Assembly: GCF_002077135.1 (NCBI RefSeq)
Contig: NZ_LDOS01000001.1
Location: 570,219-634,218 of the forward strand
DNA from: Metallibacterium scheffleri
Lineage (GTDB): Bacteria; Pseudomonadota; Gammaproteobacteria; Xanthomonadales; Rhodanobacteraceae
Length of the DNA stretch: 64,000 nucleotides
Direction of reading: 5' to 3'
Part shown: positions 15,981-26,334 of the stretch, piece by piece
Numbering within the stretch: position 1 is the stretch's first letter
How the letters are laid out: every line of letters starts with the position of its first letter
Made by a program: the position numbers and the translations under genes
Notes under the pieces: generated by a model
Seen by the model: the letters and a program-made list of their open reading frames with translations, nothing else
What the model was told of the DNA's origin: nothing
Database searches by the model: none

Positions 15981-17471
15981 TCATGGCTGCTGCGCCGCGG
16001 GGACGCTGGCGAACACGCTTGACCACAAGGCATCGACCCGCCGCTCGATGTCGGGGTCGGCGGTGATCGGGCGTCCCCAGGCGCGGTCGGTTTCGCCGGC
16101 CCATTTGCTGGTGGCATCCAGTCCCAGTTTGGAACCGAGGCCAGCCACCGGGCTGGCGAAATCCAGGTAATCGATGGGGGTGCGCTCGATGAGCACGCTG
16201 TCGCGCGCGGGATCGACCCGTGTCGACAGCGCCCAGATCACTTCGCTCCACTGCCGCGCGTCGATATCCGCGTCGACCACGATCACGAACTTCGTGTAGG
16301 TGAACTGGCGCAGGTATGACCAGATGCCCATCATCACGCGGCGAGCATGGCCCGGATACTGCTTGCGGATGCTGACGATGGCGATCCGGTAGGAACAGGC
16401 TTCCGGGGGCAGGTAAAAATCCACGATCTCGGGAAATACCTTCTGCAGGATCGGCACGAAGACCTCGTTCAATGCCAGCGCCAGGACCGAGGGTTCGTCA
16501 TGCGGCGCACGCCCCATGTAGCTGCCGTGATAGATCGCGCCGCTGCGCAGCAGCATGCGCTGCACGGTAAACACGGGGAACCGGGCCTGGCTGTTGTAGT
16601 AGCCCGTGTGGTCGCCAAACGGCCCTTCCATGGCGGTGTCGCCGGGATGGATGACACCTTCGAGCACGATCTCCGCGCCAGCCGGCGCATCCAGACCGGT
16701 GCGCGCGCTGTGCCAGACGCGGGTGCGGTCGCCACGCAGCAGGCCGGCGAACTCGTATTCGGACAAGGTGTCGGGGACGGGCGCCACGGCCGCCAGCAGC
16801 GTGGCCGGGTCGGCGCCGATGGCGACCAGGACCGGGAACGGCCGGTCCGGACAAGCCGCCTGCCAGTCGGCGAAATCCAGCGCGCCACCGCGATGCGGCA
16901 GCCAGCGCATGATCACCCGGTTGCGGGCGATCACCTGTTGCCGGTAGATCGCCACGTTCTGGCGTTTCTGTCGCGTGCCGCGGGTGACCACCAGGCCGAA
17001 GGTGATCAACGGCCCGACGTCATCGGGCCAGCAGCGCTGGATGGGCAACCGGGCCAGATCGACATCGGCGGCCTCGACGACTTGATCGAGAAACGCAGCC
17101 TCGTGCACGACCTTGGGGGTGACATTCGCCAGCTGGCCGAATTCAGGCCACATCTGCAGTGCTTCACGCACGGATCCCGGCCAGCGCGGCTCCTTGATGG
17201 AGGCCAGCAACTGGCCCAGTTCGCGCAGCGAGGCCAGGGGCCTGCCGGCCAGCGCGGCCTCGATCCGCTCACGATGCCCGAACAGGTTGCCGAGCATGGG
17301 GTGGACTGAACCCCGCGCATGCTCGAACAATAGCGCCGGCCCGCCGGCGCGCAGCGCGCGCAGGCAGAACGCCGTGCTCTCCAGTTGCGGATCGATCGGC
17401 TGCGCGACCCTGCGCAGGGAATGGCGCGCCTGCAGATGGGCGAGAAACGCGCGCAGATCGTGAAAAGCCAT
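15981..17471 (-). CDS. ubiD: UbiD-family prenylated-FMN decarboxylase
   Basis: A 496-residue protein, the same length as E. coli UbiD. ATG 17471 gives the usual [10 protein letters not shown] opening. The prFMN/Mn-binding core is seen in [20 protein letters not shown] and the [13 protein letters not shown] motif with its catalytic acid. UbiD decarboxylates 3-octaprenyl-4-hydroxybenzoate in ubiquinone synthesis and needs prFMN from UbiX, which is not in the window. It follows tyrDC by 16 bases. Confidence 0.92.
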   Translation of the reverse strand: MAFHDLRAFLAHLQARHSLRRVAQPIDPQLESTAFCLRALRAGGPALLFEHARGSVHPMLGNLFGHRERIEAALAGRPLASLRELGQLLASIKEPRWPGSVREALQMWPEFGQLANVTPKVVHEAAFLDQVVEAADVDLARLPIQRCWPDDVGPLITFGLVVTRGTRQKRQNVAIYRQQVIARNRVIMRWLPHRGGALDFADWQAACPDRPFPVLVAIGADPATLLAAVAPVPDTLSEYEFAGLLRGDRTRVWHSARTGLDAPAGAEIVLEGVIHPGDTAMEGPFGDHTGYYNSQARFPVFTVQRMLLRSGAIYHGSYMGRAPHDEPSVLALALNEVFVPILQKVFPEIVDFYLPPEACSYRIAIVSIRKQYPGHARRVMMGIWSYLRQFTYTKFVIVVDADIDARQWSEVIWALSTRVDPARDSVLIERTPIDYLDFASPVAGLGSKLGLDATSKWAGETDRAWGRPITADPDIERRVDALWSSVFASVPAAQQP

Positions 17472-17487
17472 ACCCCGGATTCCTCGC

Positions 17488-19425
17488 TCAGGCCGCGCGC
17501 GGCGATGGCGTCGCCGGCAGCAGCAAGGCCATGCGCCGTGACAGATAGTCGAAGTAACGGTCGATATAGCTGATGCCGTTCTCGTCATCGATGATGAAAG
17601 GATTCATCAAGGTGTGGCGCAGGATCAGCAAGCGATCCGCGCGCGGGTCATCCGCGCGCATGGAGTTCGCATCCAGCCCCAGCTCATGCAGAACCCGGTG
17701 CATGTCTTGCGCGCCGAGTATTTCCGCGCGCAGCGTGGTGGTCGAACCGAAGAATTCGCGGTTCTGCACAGCGGCCCCGGTGTCCGTGCTGATCGCGCCG
17801 TGGATGCGGCGGGTGAAGGCATTGGCGACGGCCACGTCGCGGTTGCCCGCCGGGTTGAGGGCCATGCACACCAAATTGCTGTCGGGGGCATAGGGAACGC
17901 ACACGCGCAGACGTGATTCCATTTCGCGGGCGAATTGTTCCGCGCGTGCTGCGAAGGCCTCGGTCGCGCGAATGGTTTGCCGCACCAGTTGCCCGAAGTG
18001 GGCGTGATCCAGCGGCAGCACCCGGTGCGTCACATACACGGCCGCCGCCGCCGCGCCGGACTTGGAACCTTCCGGGATGTACTGGCCCAGCTTGCGATAG
18101 CGCTCGAAATATCCGGATGGCGCCGCGCCCGTGAACACGTAATCGGCGGTTTCGGTGAGCAGCTCCATGGCACGGTGGTCCCGGCATACGAATGCGCCGG
18201 CGCCGTAGGCCAGATAACCGAGCTTGTGCGGGTCCACCGTGATCGAGTCGGCCTGGCCGAGCGCGGCCGTCGCCGCGTGCGTGTCCGCGCTGGGAAACGA
18301 GGTGAACTCCGCGCGCATGCTTTGCAGACTGCGCAGCGCGCCGTCTTCCTGGCGGAACAGGGTGGCCAGGTAGCCGCCCCAGGCGGCATCGACATGGATG
18401 GCGAAACCCTTGCCCTGTGCGGCGCGGCGCTCGCGCAGGGCCACCAGCTCATGGACCGGATCGATGGTGCCGAACTCGGTCGTGCCGAAGACCGCGACCG
18501 CCAGCAACGGAGAAGCGCCGGTGGCATCAAGGTCGCGCAGCGCCTGTGCGCACGCGGTGATATCCAGGCGCATGCCGCGCTCCGGGATCAGCCGCAACTG
18601 CTCGCGCCCCAGGCCGAGCATTTTCATGCCCTTGCTCCAGGAATAATGCGCCGTCACGGGGGCCAGCACGACGGGCGGCAGCAGCGCAGGGTGCATGGCG
18701 AAGAAACGCACGCTGCCGAGCTGCTCGATGCGTGCGGCTTCGAGTGTCCTGCGCCAGCGGGCGCGCTCCGCGGGTTCCAGTGCGGCCAGCCAGCCTTGCC
18801 AGTCGGTGAGCAGGGCAATGCTTTGCGTCGGCGTCAGCCTGAACGCCTGCACATCGTCGTCCGGGATATGCATCCCCGGCGGTGCCGCGGCGCGCAGTGC
18901 CACGGGAAAGCACTTCAATGCCAACGCAAGGCGCAAGGCCTGGAAATTGGCCAGGGTGCCGCCGGACGTCAGATGGCCGAATGCGCAATGGTCCTGTTGC
19001 GGATCGCTGGCATAGCCGAGCAACTTGGCCAGTTGCAAGCCGACCTTGATCTCCAGATCGATGGTGACGGGCGCGGCCTCGTCGCTGACATTGTTGGGGT
19101 TGTAGGGCAGGGCCAGAATCTGCGCGACCAGCCCGGGCAGCAGCAGGTCCGAGACCATGTGCCCGAGGTAGCGCGGGCTGTGAAAGGGCACGGAGCGTTT
19201 CAACGCCGCGGACAGCGTGTGCAATTCACGTCGCAGGCGCGCCTCGAATTCCTGGAATGCGGGTTGCTGCGCGGCGCGCGTGGGGATGGCCGGCGGATCT
19301 TCGGGATAAAGATTGCGCCGCCAGAAAACATGGTCGCGCAGAAACTCCAGCACCAGCCGTTCCAGCAGCGCATCGTTCTCCCCGTAGGGCCCCAGGAAAC
19401 ACGGATACAGGCTGGGCTCGGTCAT
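17488..19425 (-). CDS. PLP-dependent group II decarboxylase, tyrosine-decarboxylase-like
   Basis: A 645-residue fold-type I PLP enzyme. VDPHKLGY gives the Schiff-base lysine (K401), HVDAAWGGY the conserved Asp, and HYSW, EGSKSGA and [11 protein letters not shown] match bacterial TyrDC such as that of Enterococcus faecalis (about 620 residues). Substrate is probably L-tyrosine or another aromatic amino acid but cannot be fixed from sequence. It heads the operon tyrDC-ubiD-ubiU-ubiV, so a link to quinone-precursor supply is tempting but unproven. ATG 19425 was chosen because the upstream extension is not conserved in type; an FNR box lies 159 bases upstream. Confidence 0.8.
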   Translation of the reverse strand: MTEPSLYPCFLGPYGENDALLERLVLEFLRDHVFWRRNLYPEDPPAIPTRAAQQPAFQEFEARLRRELHTLSAALKRSVPFHSPRYLGHMVSDLLLPGLVAQILALPYNPNNVSDEAAPVTIDLEIKVGLQLAKLLGYASDPQQDHCAFGHLTSGGTLANFQALRLALALKCFPVALRAAAPPGMHIPDDDVQAFRLTPTQSIALLTDWQGWLAALEPAERARWRRTLEAARIEQLGSVRFFAMHPALLPPVVLAPVTAHYSWSKGMKMLGLGREQLRLIPERGMRLDITACAQALRDLDATGASPLLAVAVFGTTEFGTIDPVHELVALRERRAAQGKGFAIHVDAAWGGYLATLFRQEDGALRSLQSMRAEFTSFPSADTHAATAALGQADSITVDPHKLGYLAYGAGAFVCRDHRAMELLTETADYVFTGAAPSGYFERYRKLGQYIPEGSKSGAAAAAVYVTHRVLPLDHAHFGQLVRQTIRATEAFAARAEQFAREMESRLRVCVPYAPDSNLVCMALNPAGNRDVAVANAFTRRIHGAISTDTGAAVQNREFFGSTTTLRAEILGAQDMHRVLHELGLDANSMRADDPRADRLLILRHTLMNPFIIDDENGISYIDRYFDYLSRRMALLLPATPSPRAA

Positions 19426-19577
19426 GGATGCTCGCAGGATCGGTTCATTGGCGGTTGCATGGCTGCACGTCGCGTGACAAGGCAACCCGCACGGCGCAAC
19501 CCGGCGCCAGGCCCGGATCAGACTCGTCGCGCCGCTGCAGTGACTCAGAAGCATCGCGCCGAAAGCTCAAGCCCGTC

Positions 19578-19591
19578 TTGATCTGGATCAG
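19578..19591. promoter_or_regulatory. FNR/ANR box between tyrDC and tyrA
   Basis: TTGATCTGGATCAG is the same 14-mer as at hemN. Its centre is 159 bases before the tyrDC ATG (minus strand) and 113 bases before the tyrA ATG (plus strand), so it could control either gene or both. Confidence 0.65.
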
Positions 19592-19697
19592 TTTTGGCAC
19601 AACACAGGGAAACAAGCGGTGCAGGCTCTACTATCGATTCCGGCGCGCCAGCGCGGCGCGACCATCGACCCCCACCACAGCCCTGCAGACATCGACC

Positions 19698-20831
19698 ATG
19701 CCATCCAGTCAGCCGCCGCTCGCGGCCCCGCGCGAGCTCATCGACGACATCGACAACCGGATCCTCGACTTGCTGCAGCAGCGCAATCGCGTGGTCGGCG
19801 ATGTCATCGCGACCAAGATCCGGCAGAGCCTGCCCATCTTCGACGCCGCGCGCGAAGCCGACAAAATCGTGCGCTTCCGCGCGCAGGCCGTCGAACGCGG
19901 GCTGGATGCGGAGTGGGCCGAGGATTTCCTGCGCATGATCATGGGCAGTTCGCGCGATCGCCAGTCACACGGGGACTTTCCGCGCGCGGGGTCGCAGCCG
20001 CGCGAAGTGCTGCTGGTCGGCGGCGCGGGCGGCATGGGCTCGCTGTACCGCCGCTTCCTCGAGCGCAGCGGGCACCGCGTGCGCGTGCTTGATCGCGACG
20101 ACTGGCCGCGCGTCGCGCAACTCGCGGCCGGCATTGATCTGGCCATCGTCGCGGTACCGATCGATGTCACCGCCGAGGTCATCTGCCGCCTGGCGCCACA
20201 CCTGCCTGCTGACGCTGTGCTGGCCGATTTCACCTCCAACAAGAACGGCCTGCTGGAACTGATGCGGCAGGTCCACCCGGGTCCGGTCCTCAGTCTGCAC
20301 CCGTTGCATGGCCCGGACGCGCCCAATCTGGCCAAACAACTGATGCTGGCTTGCCCGGGACGCGATCCGCAGCGCAGCCAGTGGCTGCTCGAGCAGTGCC
20401 GGCTATGGGGCATGCGCATCAAGATCGTCGAGGCCGATCAGCATGATCGCGCGATGCACCTGATCCAGGGCCTGCGCCACTTCACGACGTTCCTGCACGG
20501 ATCGTTTCTGCGCCAATGCAACCTGCATCCGGAGGACATCCTCGACTACTCCAGCCCGGTCTACCGGATGGAACTGATGATGACGGCGCGCATGTTCGCG
20601 CAGGATCCGCAGTTATATGCCGACATCGTGCTGGCCAACGCCGAACGGCGCAGCCTGCTGCTCGAATTCCTCGAGCACCACCGCGCGCTGGCGCGCATCA
20701 TCGAGGACAACGACCGCGAGGCCTTCATCACCGAATTCCGCGACATCAGTGCGTTCTTCGCGGACTTCGCGGAACGCGCCCGCCGCGAGAGCGGATACCT
20801 GATCTACAGGCTGTCCGAGCGATTTGCCTGA
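19698..20831 (+). CDS. tyrA: bifunctional chorismate mutase/prephenate dehydrogenase TyrA (T-protein)
   Basis: A 377-residue protein that aligns end to end with E. coli TyrA (373). Residues 12-85 are an AroQ domain (RELIDDIDNRILDLLQQRN, READKIV). Then come the NAD-binding VGGAGGMG, the dehydrogenase active-site LHPLHGPD, and HDRAMHLIQGLRHF. It turns chorismate into prephenate and then into 4-hydroxyphenylpyruvate, the tyrosine precursor. It is divergent from tyrDC across a shared region with an FNR box. It is the second AroQ domain in 7 kb. Confidence 0.93.
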   Translation: MPSSQPPLAAPRELIDDIDNRILDLLQQRNRVVGDVIATKIRQSLPIFDAAREADKIVRFRAQAVERGLDAEWAEDFLRMIMGSSRDRQSHGDFPRAGSQPREVLLVGGAGGMGSLYRRFLERSGHRVRVLDRDDWPRVAQLAAGIDLAIVAVPIDVTAEVICRLAPHLPADAVLADFTSNKNGLLELMRQVHPGPVLSLHPLHGPDAPNLAKQLMLACPGRDPQRSQWLLEQCRLWGMRIKIVEADQHDRAMHLIQGLRHFTTFLHGSFLRQCNLHPEDILDYSSPVYRMELMMTARMFAQDPQLYADIVLANAERRSLLLEFLEHHRALARIIEDNDREAFITEFRDISAFFADFAERARRESGYLIYRLSERFA

Positions 20832-21103
20832 TGGCCGCTGCGGTTCGGCCCGAGAACCGGTAATGGCTTCGTTGCGCGCATGCAGAGGCGGCATCGCCAC
20901 GCCCGTTCGTTCGCAGCCGCGGCCGCGACATGGATGGCGCGAAGCGCCTGCGGATGTGCTGATCCAGGCAGGGCGCTACAGGCAGATGCGTTGTGCCTGA
21001 TTCGGCGTGGTGGTGATCAGCGCAGCGCCACTGTCGGCATTGCAGGGGCGCGCATGGCATTGCAAGGTTTTGTTGCGTTGTGATCTCGCGCACCGTGTTG
21101 CCG

Positions 21104-21616
21104 TCAGCGCTGCGTGGACGCCGACGCCTGCATGCGATCCGGGGCCTCGGTGGTCATGCCAAGAGTGGCCGGCACGGCGCGTTGCCGCAACGGGTGCCAG
21201 ACCGCGCCGCGTCGGTTTGTCGCGCTCACGCTGGCGCACAAGGCCGCGGGCAGCGTCGAGTCCACATCATGGGTCGTGGACCGATCACAGACGACGATCA
21301 CGCCGGTGCGCACGCGACGCTCGCGAAGGTGGTCCACCGCGATATCCACATACAGTGGCACGATGGTGGCATCGACGACGTCCAGCATGATCGTGGTCGT
21401 ATCGGTACCGATGGCACGCTGCGCATCCGCGATCATTTCGCCGAGCGCTGCGCCGAGGGCCTCCACGCCGATTGCCGCAAGATCCTGGATTGCCGGACAC
21501 GCGATACGCAACACCGCACCGGCGTAGCCCGGTGCATCGAACGTCTCCAGACGGAATCCTGCCGCGGTACCGGCACTGTCCGGATCGACCGCGGTCACCT
21601 GTTCAATGGGCAGCAT
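21104..21616 (-). CDS. hypothetical protein
   Basis: A 170-residue frame whose N-terminal two thirds has regular alternating hydrophobic pattern (GAVLRIACPAIQDLAAIGVEALG and TTTIMLDVVDATIVPLYVDIAV), like an alpha/beta fold. The C-terminal 50 residues look like random frame. I do not recognise it. The plus strand has a competing 193-residue frame with poorer composition. No operon partner; it lies between tyrA and an IS21 element. The flanking intervals 20832-21103 and 21617-21873 hold nothing I can identify. Confidence 0.35.
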   Translation of the reverse strand: MLPIEQVTAVDPDSAGTAAGFRLETFDAPGYAGAVLRIACPAIQDLAAIGVEALGAALGEMIADAQRAIGTDTTTIMLDVVDATIVPLYVDIAVDHLRERRVRTGVIVVCDRSTTHDVDSTLPAALCASVSATNRRGAVWHPLRQRAVPATLGMTTEAPDRMQASASTQR

Positions 21617-21992
21617 GCGTCACCCCGTCATGTACGTCATCCGGACATCACACGAGGATAGGTCGCGGCGCATGGCGTTGTTGCAACATTTCTTCAAGTT
21701 GTGCGCTGCTGCGCATATCGGGCTCAGGTGCGTGAATGCCGGTGACGGCGTGTGGACCGGGATCGCGCCTGCAGCTTTGCTCTTGCTGACAAATGCACTG
21801 GCAAGCGATGACGGTCCAAGATCTTCGGCGGTGCGTGGTGCTTTGGCGTTGATCGTTGCGCAGGCGCACGGCTTGTTGACGCCGATCCAAAACTGACCCA
21901 CTTTTCGGGCTGATGCCGACCGAAAATTGACCCGGGTACCCCAACCTTCCTGCTGGTTTTTTGACCAGCAGGAATCTGATGAGGTGTACCCC

Positions 21993-23504
21993 ATGTCGAT
22001 GATAGGAAAAGTGCGGCGGATGCATTTCCGCGAGAAGAAATCGGTGCGCGAGATCGCGCGCGTGACGAGCTTGTCCCGCAACACGGTGCGGGCGTGGTTG
22101 CGTGAGCCAGAGGTCAAGGATCGCCAATATCGGCGACCAGCGGCGTCGATGCAGCTGACGCCCTACGCGGATGCCCTTCGGCAAGCCTTGACGGCGGATG
22201 CGCGCCGTCCCAGGCGCGAGCAACGCACGGCGAAGGCCTTGTTCGAGGACGTGAGGGCCCAGGGCTACGAGGGCTGTTATTCGCGGGTGACCGACTTCGT
22301 GCGCGCCTGGCGTACCGATGGCGGCGAAGCGGCGGCGCGCAAGGCGTTCGTACCGCTGGCCTTCGAGTGGGGCGAAGCCTACCAGTTCGACTGGAGCGAG
22401 GAAGGCGTGGTGGTCGGCGGCGTGTACTACCGCGCCCAGGTGGCACACATGACGCTGTGCGCCAGTCGCGCGTTCTGGCTGGTGGCCTATCCCAGTCAGG
22501 GCCACGAGATGCTGTTCGACGCGCATACGCGCAGCTTCGCCGCCCTGGGCGGCGTGGCCCGCCGCGGCATCTACGACAACATGAAGACGGCGGTGGACAA
22601 GGTGCTGCGCGGCAAGGAGCGGGTGGTCAATGCGCGTTTCGCGGCCCTGTGCGCGCACTACCTGGTCGAGCCGGATTTCTGCAACGTCGCGTCCGGCTGG
22701 GAAAAGGGCGTGGTGGAGAAGAACGTGCAGGATGCGCGGCGGCGCATCTTCCAGCAGGCGGCCGGTGAGCGCTTCGCGACCTTCGCCGACCTCAACGCCT
22801 GGCTGGCGACGAAGGTCCGCGCGCTGTGGGAAGAGCTGCATCACCCGCAACACCGGGCGTGCACGCTGGCCGAGCTACTGGAGCACGAACGGGCCCATCT
22901 GATGCCGATGCCGGCACCGTTCGACGGTTACGTGGAGAAGGCCGCCAAGGTCAGCAGCACCTGCCTGGTCGCGGTGGCGAGGAACCGTTACTCGGTGCCG
23001 TGCGAATATGCCGGCCGCTGGGTGTCGGCGCGCGTGTACCCGACACGGCTGGTCATGGCCTCGGACGAGACGGTGATCGCCGAACACGAACGGCTGAACG
23101 GCAGCGGGCAAGTACGCTACGACTGGCAGCATTACGTGCCGCTGATCCAACGCAAGCCGGGCGCGCTGCGCAACGGCGAGCCCTTCGCCGACCTGCCCGC
23201 AGCCCTGCAGCAGTTGCGCCGAGCGTTGCTGCGCGAGGCGGGCGGCGATCGCGTCATGGCCAAGGTGCTTGCGCTGGTGCCGCAGGCGGGGCTGGAGGCG
23301 GTGACTGTAGCGGCGGAGCTGGCCCTGGAGTCCGGGCCGCCGGGACGGGTCAGTATCGAACATGTCGTCAACGTGCTGGGGCGCTTGAGCGCACCGGCCA
23401 CGCCGGCGGCTATCGCCACGTCCCTGCGTGCCGCCATTACTCCGGAAGCGGACACGGCGCGATACGACCGCCTGCGCGAGACGGAGGTGGCCCATGCGTC
23501 CTGA
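21993..23504 (+). CDS. istA: IS21 transposase IstA
   Basis: A 503-residue DDE transposase. An N-terminal HTH ([22 protein letters not shown]) is followed by the integrase core: Asp in YQFDWSEEG, Asp in IYDNMKTAV, Glu in [12 protein letters not shown]. The C-terminal domain ([14 protein letters not shown]) is typical. ATG 21993 is used because the upstream frame runs through the IS end. It overlaps istB by 11 bases. Confidence 0.94.
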   Translation: MSMIGKVRRMHFREKKSVREIARVTSLSRNTVRAWLREPEVKDRQYRRPAASMQLTPYADALRQALTADARRPRREQRTAKALFEDVRAQGYEGCYSRVTDFVRAWRTDGGEAAARKAFVPLAFEWGEAYQFDWSEEGVVVGGVYYRAQVAHMTLCASRAFWLVAYPSQGHEMLFDAHTRSFAALGGVARRGIYDNMKTAVDKVLRGKERVVNARFAALCAHYLVEPDFCNVASGWEKGVVEKNVQDARRRIFQQAAGERFATFADLNAWLATKVRALWEELHHPQHRACTLAELLEHERAHLMPMPAPFDGYVEKAAKVSSTCLVAVARNRYSVPCEYAGRWVSARVYPTRLVMASDETVIAEHERLNGSGQVRYDWQHYVPLIQRKPGALRNGEPFADLPAALQQLRRALLREAGGDRVMAKVLALVPQAGLEAVTVAAELALESGPPGRVSIEHVVNVLGRLSAPATPAAIATSLRAAITPEADTARYDRLRETEVAHAS

Positions 23505-24312
23505 CCTGTTGCGCGACCTGAAGGACTTGCGCCTGTACGGCATGGTGGGCGCATGGAGCGAACTGCTGGAGCAGAACCATCCGCTGGATAGTGGCCGCTG
23601 GTTGATCGAACACCTCGTCCAGGCCGAACAGACCGATCGTCACGGACGATCCATCCGCAACCAGCTGACCTCCGCGCGCTTCCCGCTGCATCGGGACTTG
23701 CTCAGCTTCCAGTATGAAGACACGCCCATCGACCGCGTCCTGGTCGAAAAACTGGCGGGCGCCGGCTTCACCGAGGCCGCGCACAACGTGGTCCTGGTGG
23801 GTGGTCCCGGTACGGGCAAGACGCATCTGGCCATCGCCATCGGCCATGCCGCCGTCACTCGCCACGGCAAGCGCGTGCGCTTCTTCTCGACGGTGGACCT
23901 GGTCAATGCCCTGGAGCAGGAGAAAGCCCAGGGCAAAGCCGGCCGCATCGCCGCCAGCTTGATGCGCATGGACTTGGTCATCCTCGACGAGCTGGGCTAT
24001 CTGCCCTTCAGCCCCAGCGGTGGCTCCTTGTTGTTCCACCTGCTGAGCAAGCTCTACGAGCGCACCAGCGTCATCGTCACGACCAACCTGGACTTCGGCG
24101 AGTGGGCCAGCATCTTTGGCGATGCCAAGATGACCACGGCCTTGCTCGACCGGCTCACGCATCACTGCCACATCCTCGCCACCGGCAACGAATCGCATCG
24201 TTACCGGCACAGCAGCCAGGCCGCAGGCCAGCGCATCAAGGCGCGTGAATCGGCCAGGAAACAGGCTCAAACGGACTTGCCGATCGAAGCGGAGGCCATG
24301 TCGCCCAGCTAG
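23494..24312 (+). CDS. istB: IS21 helper ATPase IstB
   Basis: A 272-residue AAA+ ATPase with Walker A GGPGTGKT, Walker [12 protein letters not shown] and sensor TTNLDFGEW. IstB forms rings on target DNA and regulates IstA. The ATG at 23494 lies inside the 3' end of istA, the usual IS21 coupling. Confidence 0.94.
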   Translation: MRPDLLRDLKDLRLYGMVGAWSELLEQNHPLDSGRWLIEHLVQAEQTDRHGRSIRNQLTSARFPLHRDLLSFQYEDTPIDRVLVEKLAGAGFTEAAHNVVLVGGPGTGKTHLAIAIGHAAVTRHGKRVRFFSTVDLVNALEQEKAQGKAGRIAASLMRMDLVILDELGYLPFSPSGGSLLFHLLSKLYERTSVIVTTNLDFGEWASIFGDAKMTTALLDRLTHHCHILATGNESHRYRHSSQAAGQRIKARESARKQAQTDLPIEAEAMSPS

Positions 24313-24427
24313 TCACCAAGCCCGCCAAACAGTAGAGTTATCCACAGGCGGCCACCTTGCGTGGCCGTCTTCTTCCCGGGTCAGTTTTAAATCGGCACGG
24401 CGGGTCAGTTTTAAGTCGGCGGCAACA

Positions 24428-24990
24428 CACGATCCAGCGCCGCGGCGGCGTGGCAATGTGGATCTCGCCCAGCCAGCGCGTCTGCTGCGCCTGCAGCGCC
24501 TCGGGCCGGAACAAGTCGTCCGACGGCACCCGTCCTGCGGCTTTGGCTGCTGCACCCATTCCATACCCCTGCGCATGCTGCTGTGCGCGCCTCTTGAACA
24601 GCGGGTGCGAAGTCCGTGTCTATCTTCCGCGGATACGATTGCGTAAGCAGGTCGACTGTTGGTAAATATTCGGTGAGCACGTCGAGCAGTTACCGCCGCA
24701 AGATAGCGGCATAGTCGCGACGCAGCGGATACAGCCAGATGTCCTTGAAGGGCAGTGCCTGCTGGTGCGAGAGGCTTTTTTTTCCCGCGGCCGGTTGTCT
24801 TGCTGCGTGCGCTGCACGTTTTCCGCCATCCAGAATGCCCGAATCCCGCCACCCAGTATGCTCAGATACCACCACCCAAAATGCTGGTCCCCACCACCGG
24901 AAACGCCATCCGGCCGCGGCTGATGGGGCCATCAGCCACCCTTTGCGCTCCGGAATTGGCCACCCGCGCTGTCTGTCGCGAGAGTGGTAG
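24428..24990. other. gene-poor relic stretch between IS21 and mqsRA
   Basis: No gene can be supported here. The minus strand keeps a short protein-like piece (SHQQALPFKDIWLYPLRRDY, 24693-24764), probably the tail of a lost gene. At 24835-24970 there are tandem-like motifs (CACCCAGTATGCTC, CACCCAAAATGCTG, GAATTGGCCACCC) that look like the repeated end of a degraded insertion element. Confidence 0.35.
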
Positions 24991-24995
24991 TGATG

Positions 24996-25008
24996 ACCCT
25001 TATAGGGT
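24996..25008 (+). promoter_or_regulatory. predicted mqsRA operator
   Basis: ACCCT-TAT-AGGGT is a perfect 5-3-5 palindrome directly before mqsR. E. coli MqsA binds palindromes of the form AACCT-N3-AGGTT, so position, spacing and symmetry fit autoregulation by MqsA. Confidence 0.65.
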
Positions 25009-25011
25009 AGT

Positions 25012-25329
25012 ATGCGCGGCGTGGAGAAACGCACCCCGCACCACTTGCTGGAAGGGATCAAGGCCGCCATCGCAGCTCGCGGCATCGACTGCTTCACCCG
25101 TTCTGCGCAGGATGGCGTCGTGAGTATGGGGTTGACGGCGGCTCAGGCCATCGCGGTACTGCTGGCGCTGGAGCGGGTGCATTTCTTCAAGTCCATGACC
25201 ACTTACGCCGACCCTCGCGTGTGGCAGGACGTGTACCACGCGCCGACTCCGTGCGGGACGGCTTATGTGAAGTTCACCTTGCGCAAGGATGGCAGCGTGG
25301 TGATCTCGTTCAAGGAGCATCGACCATGA
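25012..25329 (+). CDS. mqsR: MqsR-family mRNA interferase toxin
   Basis: A 105-residue RelE-fold toxin. VEKRTPHHLLEGIK, FFKSMTTYADPRVWQDVY and VVISFKEHRP match E. coli MqsR (98 residues) throughout, including the K-S-M-T-T-Y segment and the C-terminal SFKE. MqsR cuts mRNA at GCU. As in E. coli the toxin gene comes first, the reverse of most type II systems. It overlaps mqsA by 4 bases. Confidence 0.93.
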   Translation: MRGVEKRTPHHLLEGIKAAIAARGIDCFTRSAQDGVVSMGLTAAQAIAVLLALERVHFFKSMTTYADPRVWQDVYHAPTPCGTAYVKFTLRKDGSVVISFKEHRP

Positions 25330-25739
25330 CGCACTACTGCTTGCAATGCGATGACGGGACCAAGTTGGTCCATACACGGCGCGACTTGACGGTCCAGGTG
25401 CGTGGTCGCGAACGTGTGGTCACGAAGGTCTCGGGCTGGCACTGTCCGGTTTGTGGCGAGGTCGAGTTCGATCCAGGCGAAGGGCAACGCTACAGCGCGG
25501 CCGCGGAAGCCTTGGCGGCCGAAGAAGCCGTCATGCTGCGTAGTATCCGCAAGCGTCTGGGCCTGTCGCAGAAAGCCGCAGCCGAACTGACCGGCGGCGG
25601 TCACAATGCTTTCAGCCGCTACGAGCGCGGCGAGGCTCGCCCGATGCCGGCCGTGATCAACCTGTTCAGCCTGCTCGACCGACACCCCGAATTGCTTGGG
25701 GAATTGGCGGAAGCGCCTTCAAGAACCAACAGCCGGTGA
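25326..25739 (+). CDS. mqsA: MqsA-family antitoxin and transcriptional repressor
   Basis: A 137-residue protein. The N-terminal zinc domain has two Cys pairs (CLQC and CPVC). The C-terminal Xre-type HTH (LGLSQKAAAELTGGGHNAFSRYERG) is the DNA-binding half that should bind the upstream palindrome. The last codons fall at the start of a 600-base repeat shared with 46.3-46.9 kb, so the extreme C terminus may have been altered by recombination. Confidence 0.92.
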   Translation: MTHYCLQCDDGTKLVHTRRDLTVQVRGRERVVTKVSGWHCPVCGEVEFDPGEGQRYSAAAEALAAEEAVMLRSIRKRLGLSQKAAAELTGGGHNAFSRYERGEARPMPAVINLFSLLDRHPELLGELAEAPSRTNSR

Positions 25740-26334
25740 TCATGGGGCAGGGTTCCGGTGCTTGCGCGGTGTGTGACAGGTCTCTCCGCACGTGTCCAGA
25801 GAGACGATCCATGATGATCTCGAGCGTAATACGTTGGGCATGCGATGCGATTTACGCTGCTTCAGCCGGCATCCTCACCGCAACCAGACTGTGTCCCGGG
25901 CGGCGTCTGGTAGAACGGCCTGCGATGCGTCGTGGGTGCGCTTCGCGCGACGCAGGATCAACGCGGTTTCAGCGATGCGCCGCGCATCGGCTTTATCGAG
26001 CCTGCTTGCCGCAACAATCTCAGGAACGATCTTGTACAGCATGACACGCTTGATCTGGATGAGGCCAAGCGCATCGAGCGCAGGCTGGATCGCCTGCTCA
26101 AGCAGCTTGGATTTGTGCTTGCCGCGCTGCACCCTGCGCGCCTGTCGATAGGCAGCAAGCACCTGATTCTGGACGTGCAGGATCTCGGGTTGCGTGCAGC
26201 CTGCATGATCCGCAACGAAAGCCAGCGAGGGCAGATAGCAGACCGCCGCGCGCCGCAGCAGATTACGCAGCGCGACTTGAAGGCGGACGGAGCCGCGAAG
26301 ACGGCTGCGCGGCGTCAGCGGAAGATAGTCGAAG
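25731..26334 (-). pseudogene. tniQ 3' fragment (duplicate of 46341-46945)
   Basis: The minus strand (25875-26334) encodes a TniQ C-terminal part (FDYLPLTPRSRLRG, ALDALGLIQIKRVMLYKIVPEIV, TALILRRAKR) that is nearly identical to the end of the tniQ at 46486-47901. The match also covers about 130 bases past the stop and ends near 25731, at bases shared by the mqsA 3' end and the hsdM start. There is no 5' half. At 26334/26335 it joins directly to a tniB fragment on the other strand. Confidence 0.82.

Larger units (their letters stand above)
21874..24427 (+). mobile_element. IS21-family insertion sequence (complete)
   Basis: A 2554-base element with istA and istB. The left end TGTTGACGCCGATCC and the inverted right end TGTTGCCGCCGACTT are imperfect inverted repeats that continue through AAAACTGACCC. 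A second internal copy of the AAA-TGACCCGGG type lies inside each end, as in other IS21 elements. No convincing target duplication is seen: the bases left (GGCT) and right (CACG) differ. Confidence 0.88.

Noticed and set aside
21080-21661. 193-codon plus-strand open frame
   Set aside because: Overlaps the better-looking minus-strand frame 21104-21616 and has Arg/His-rich shadow composition.
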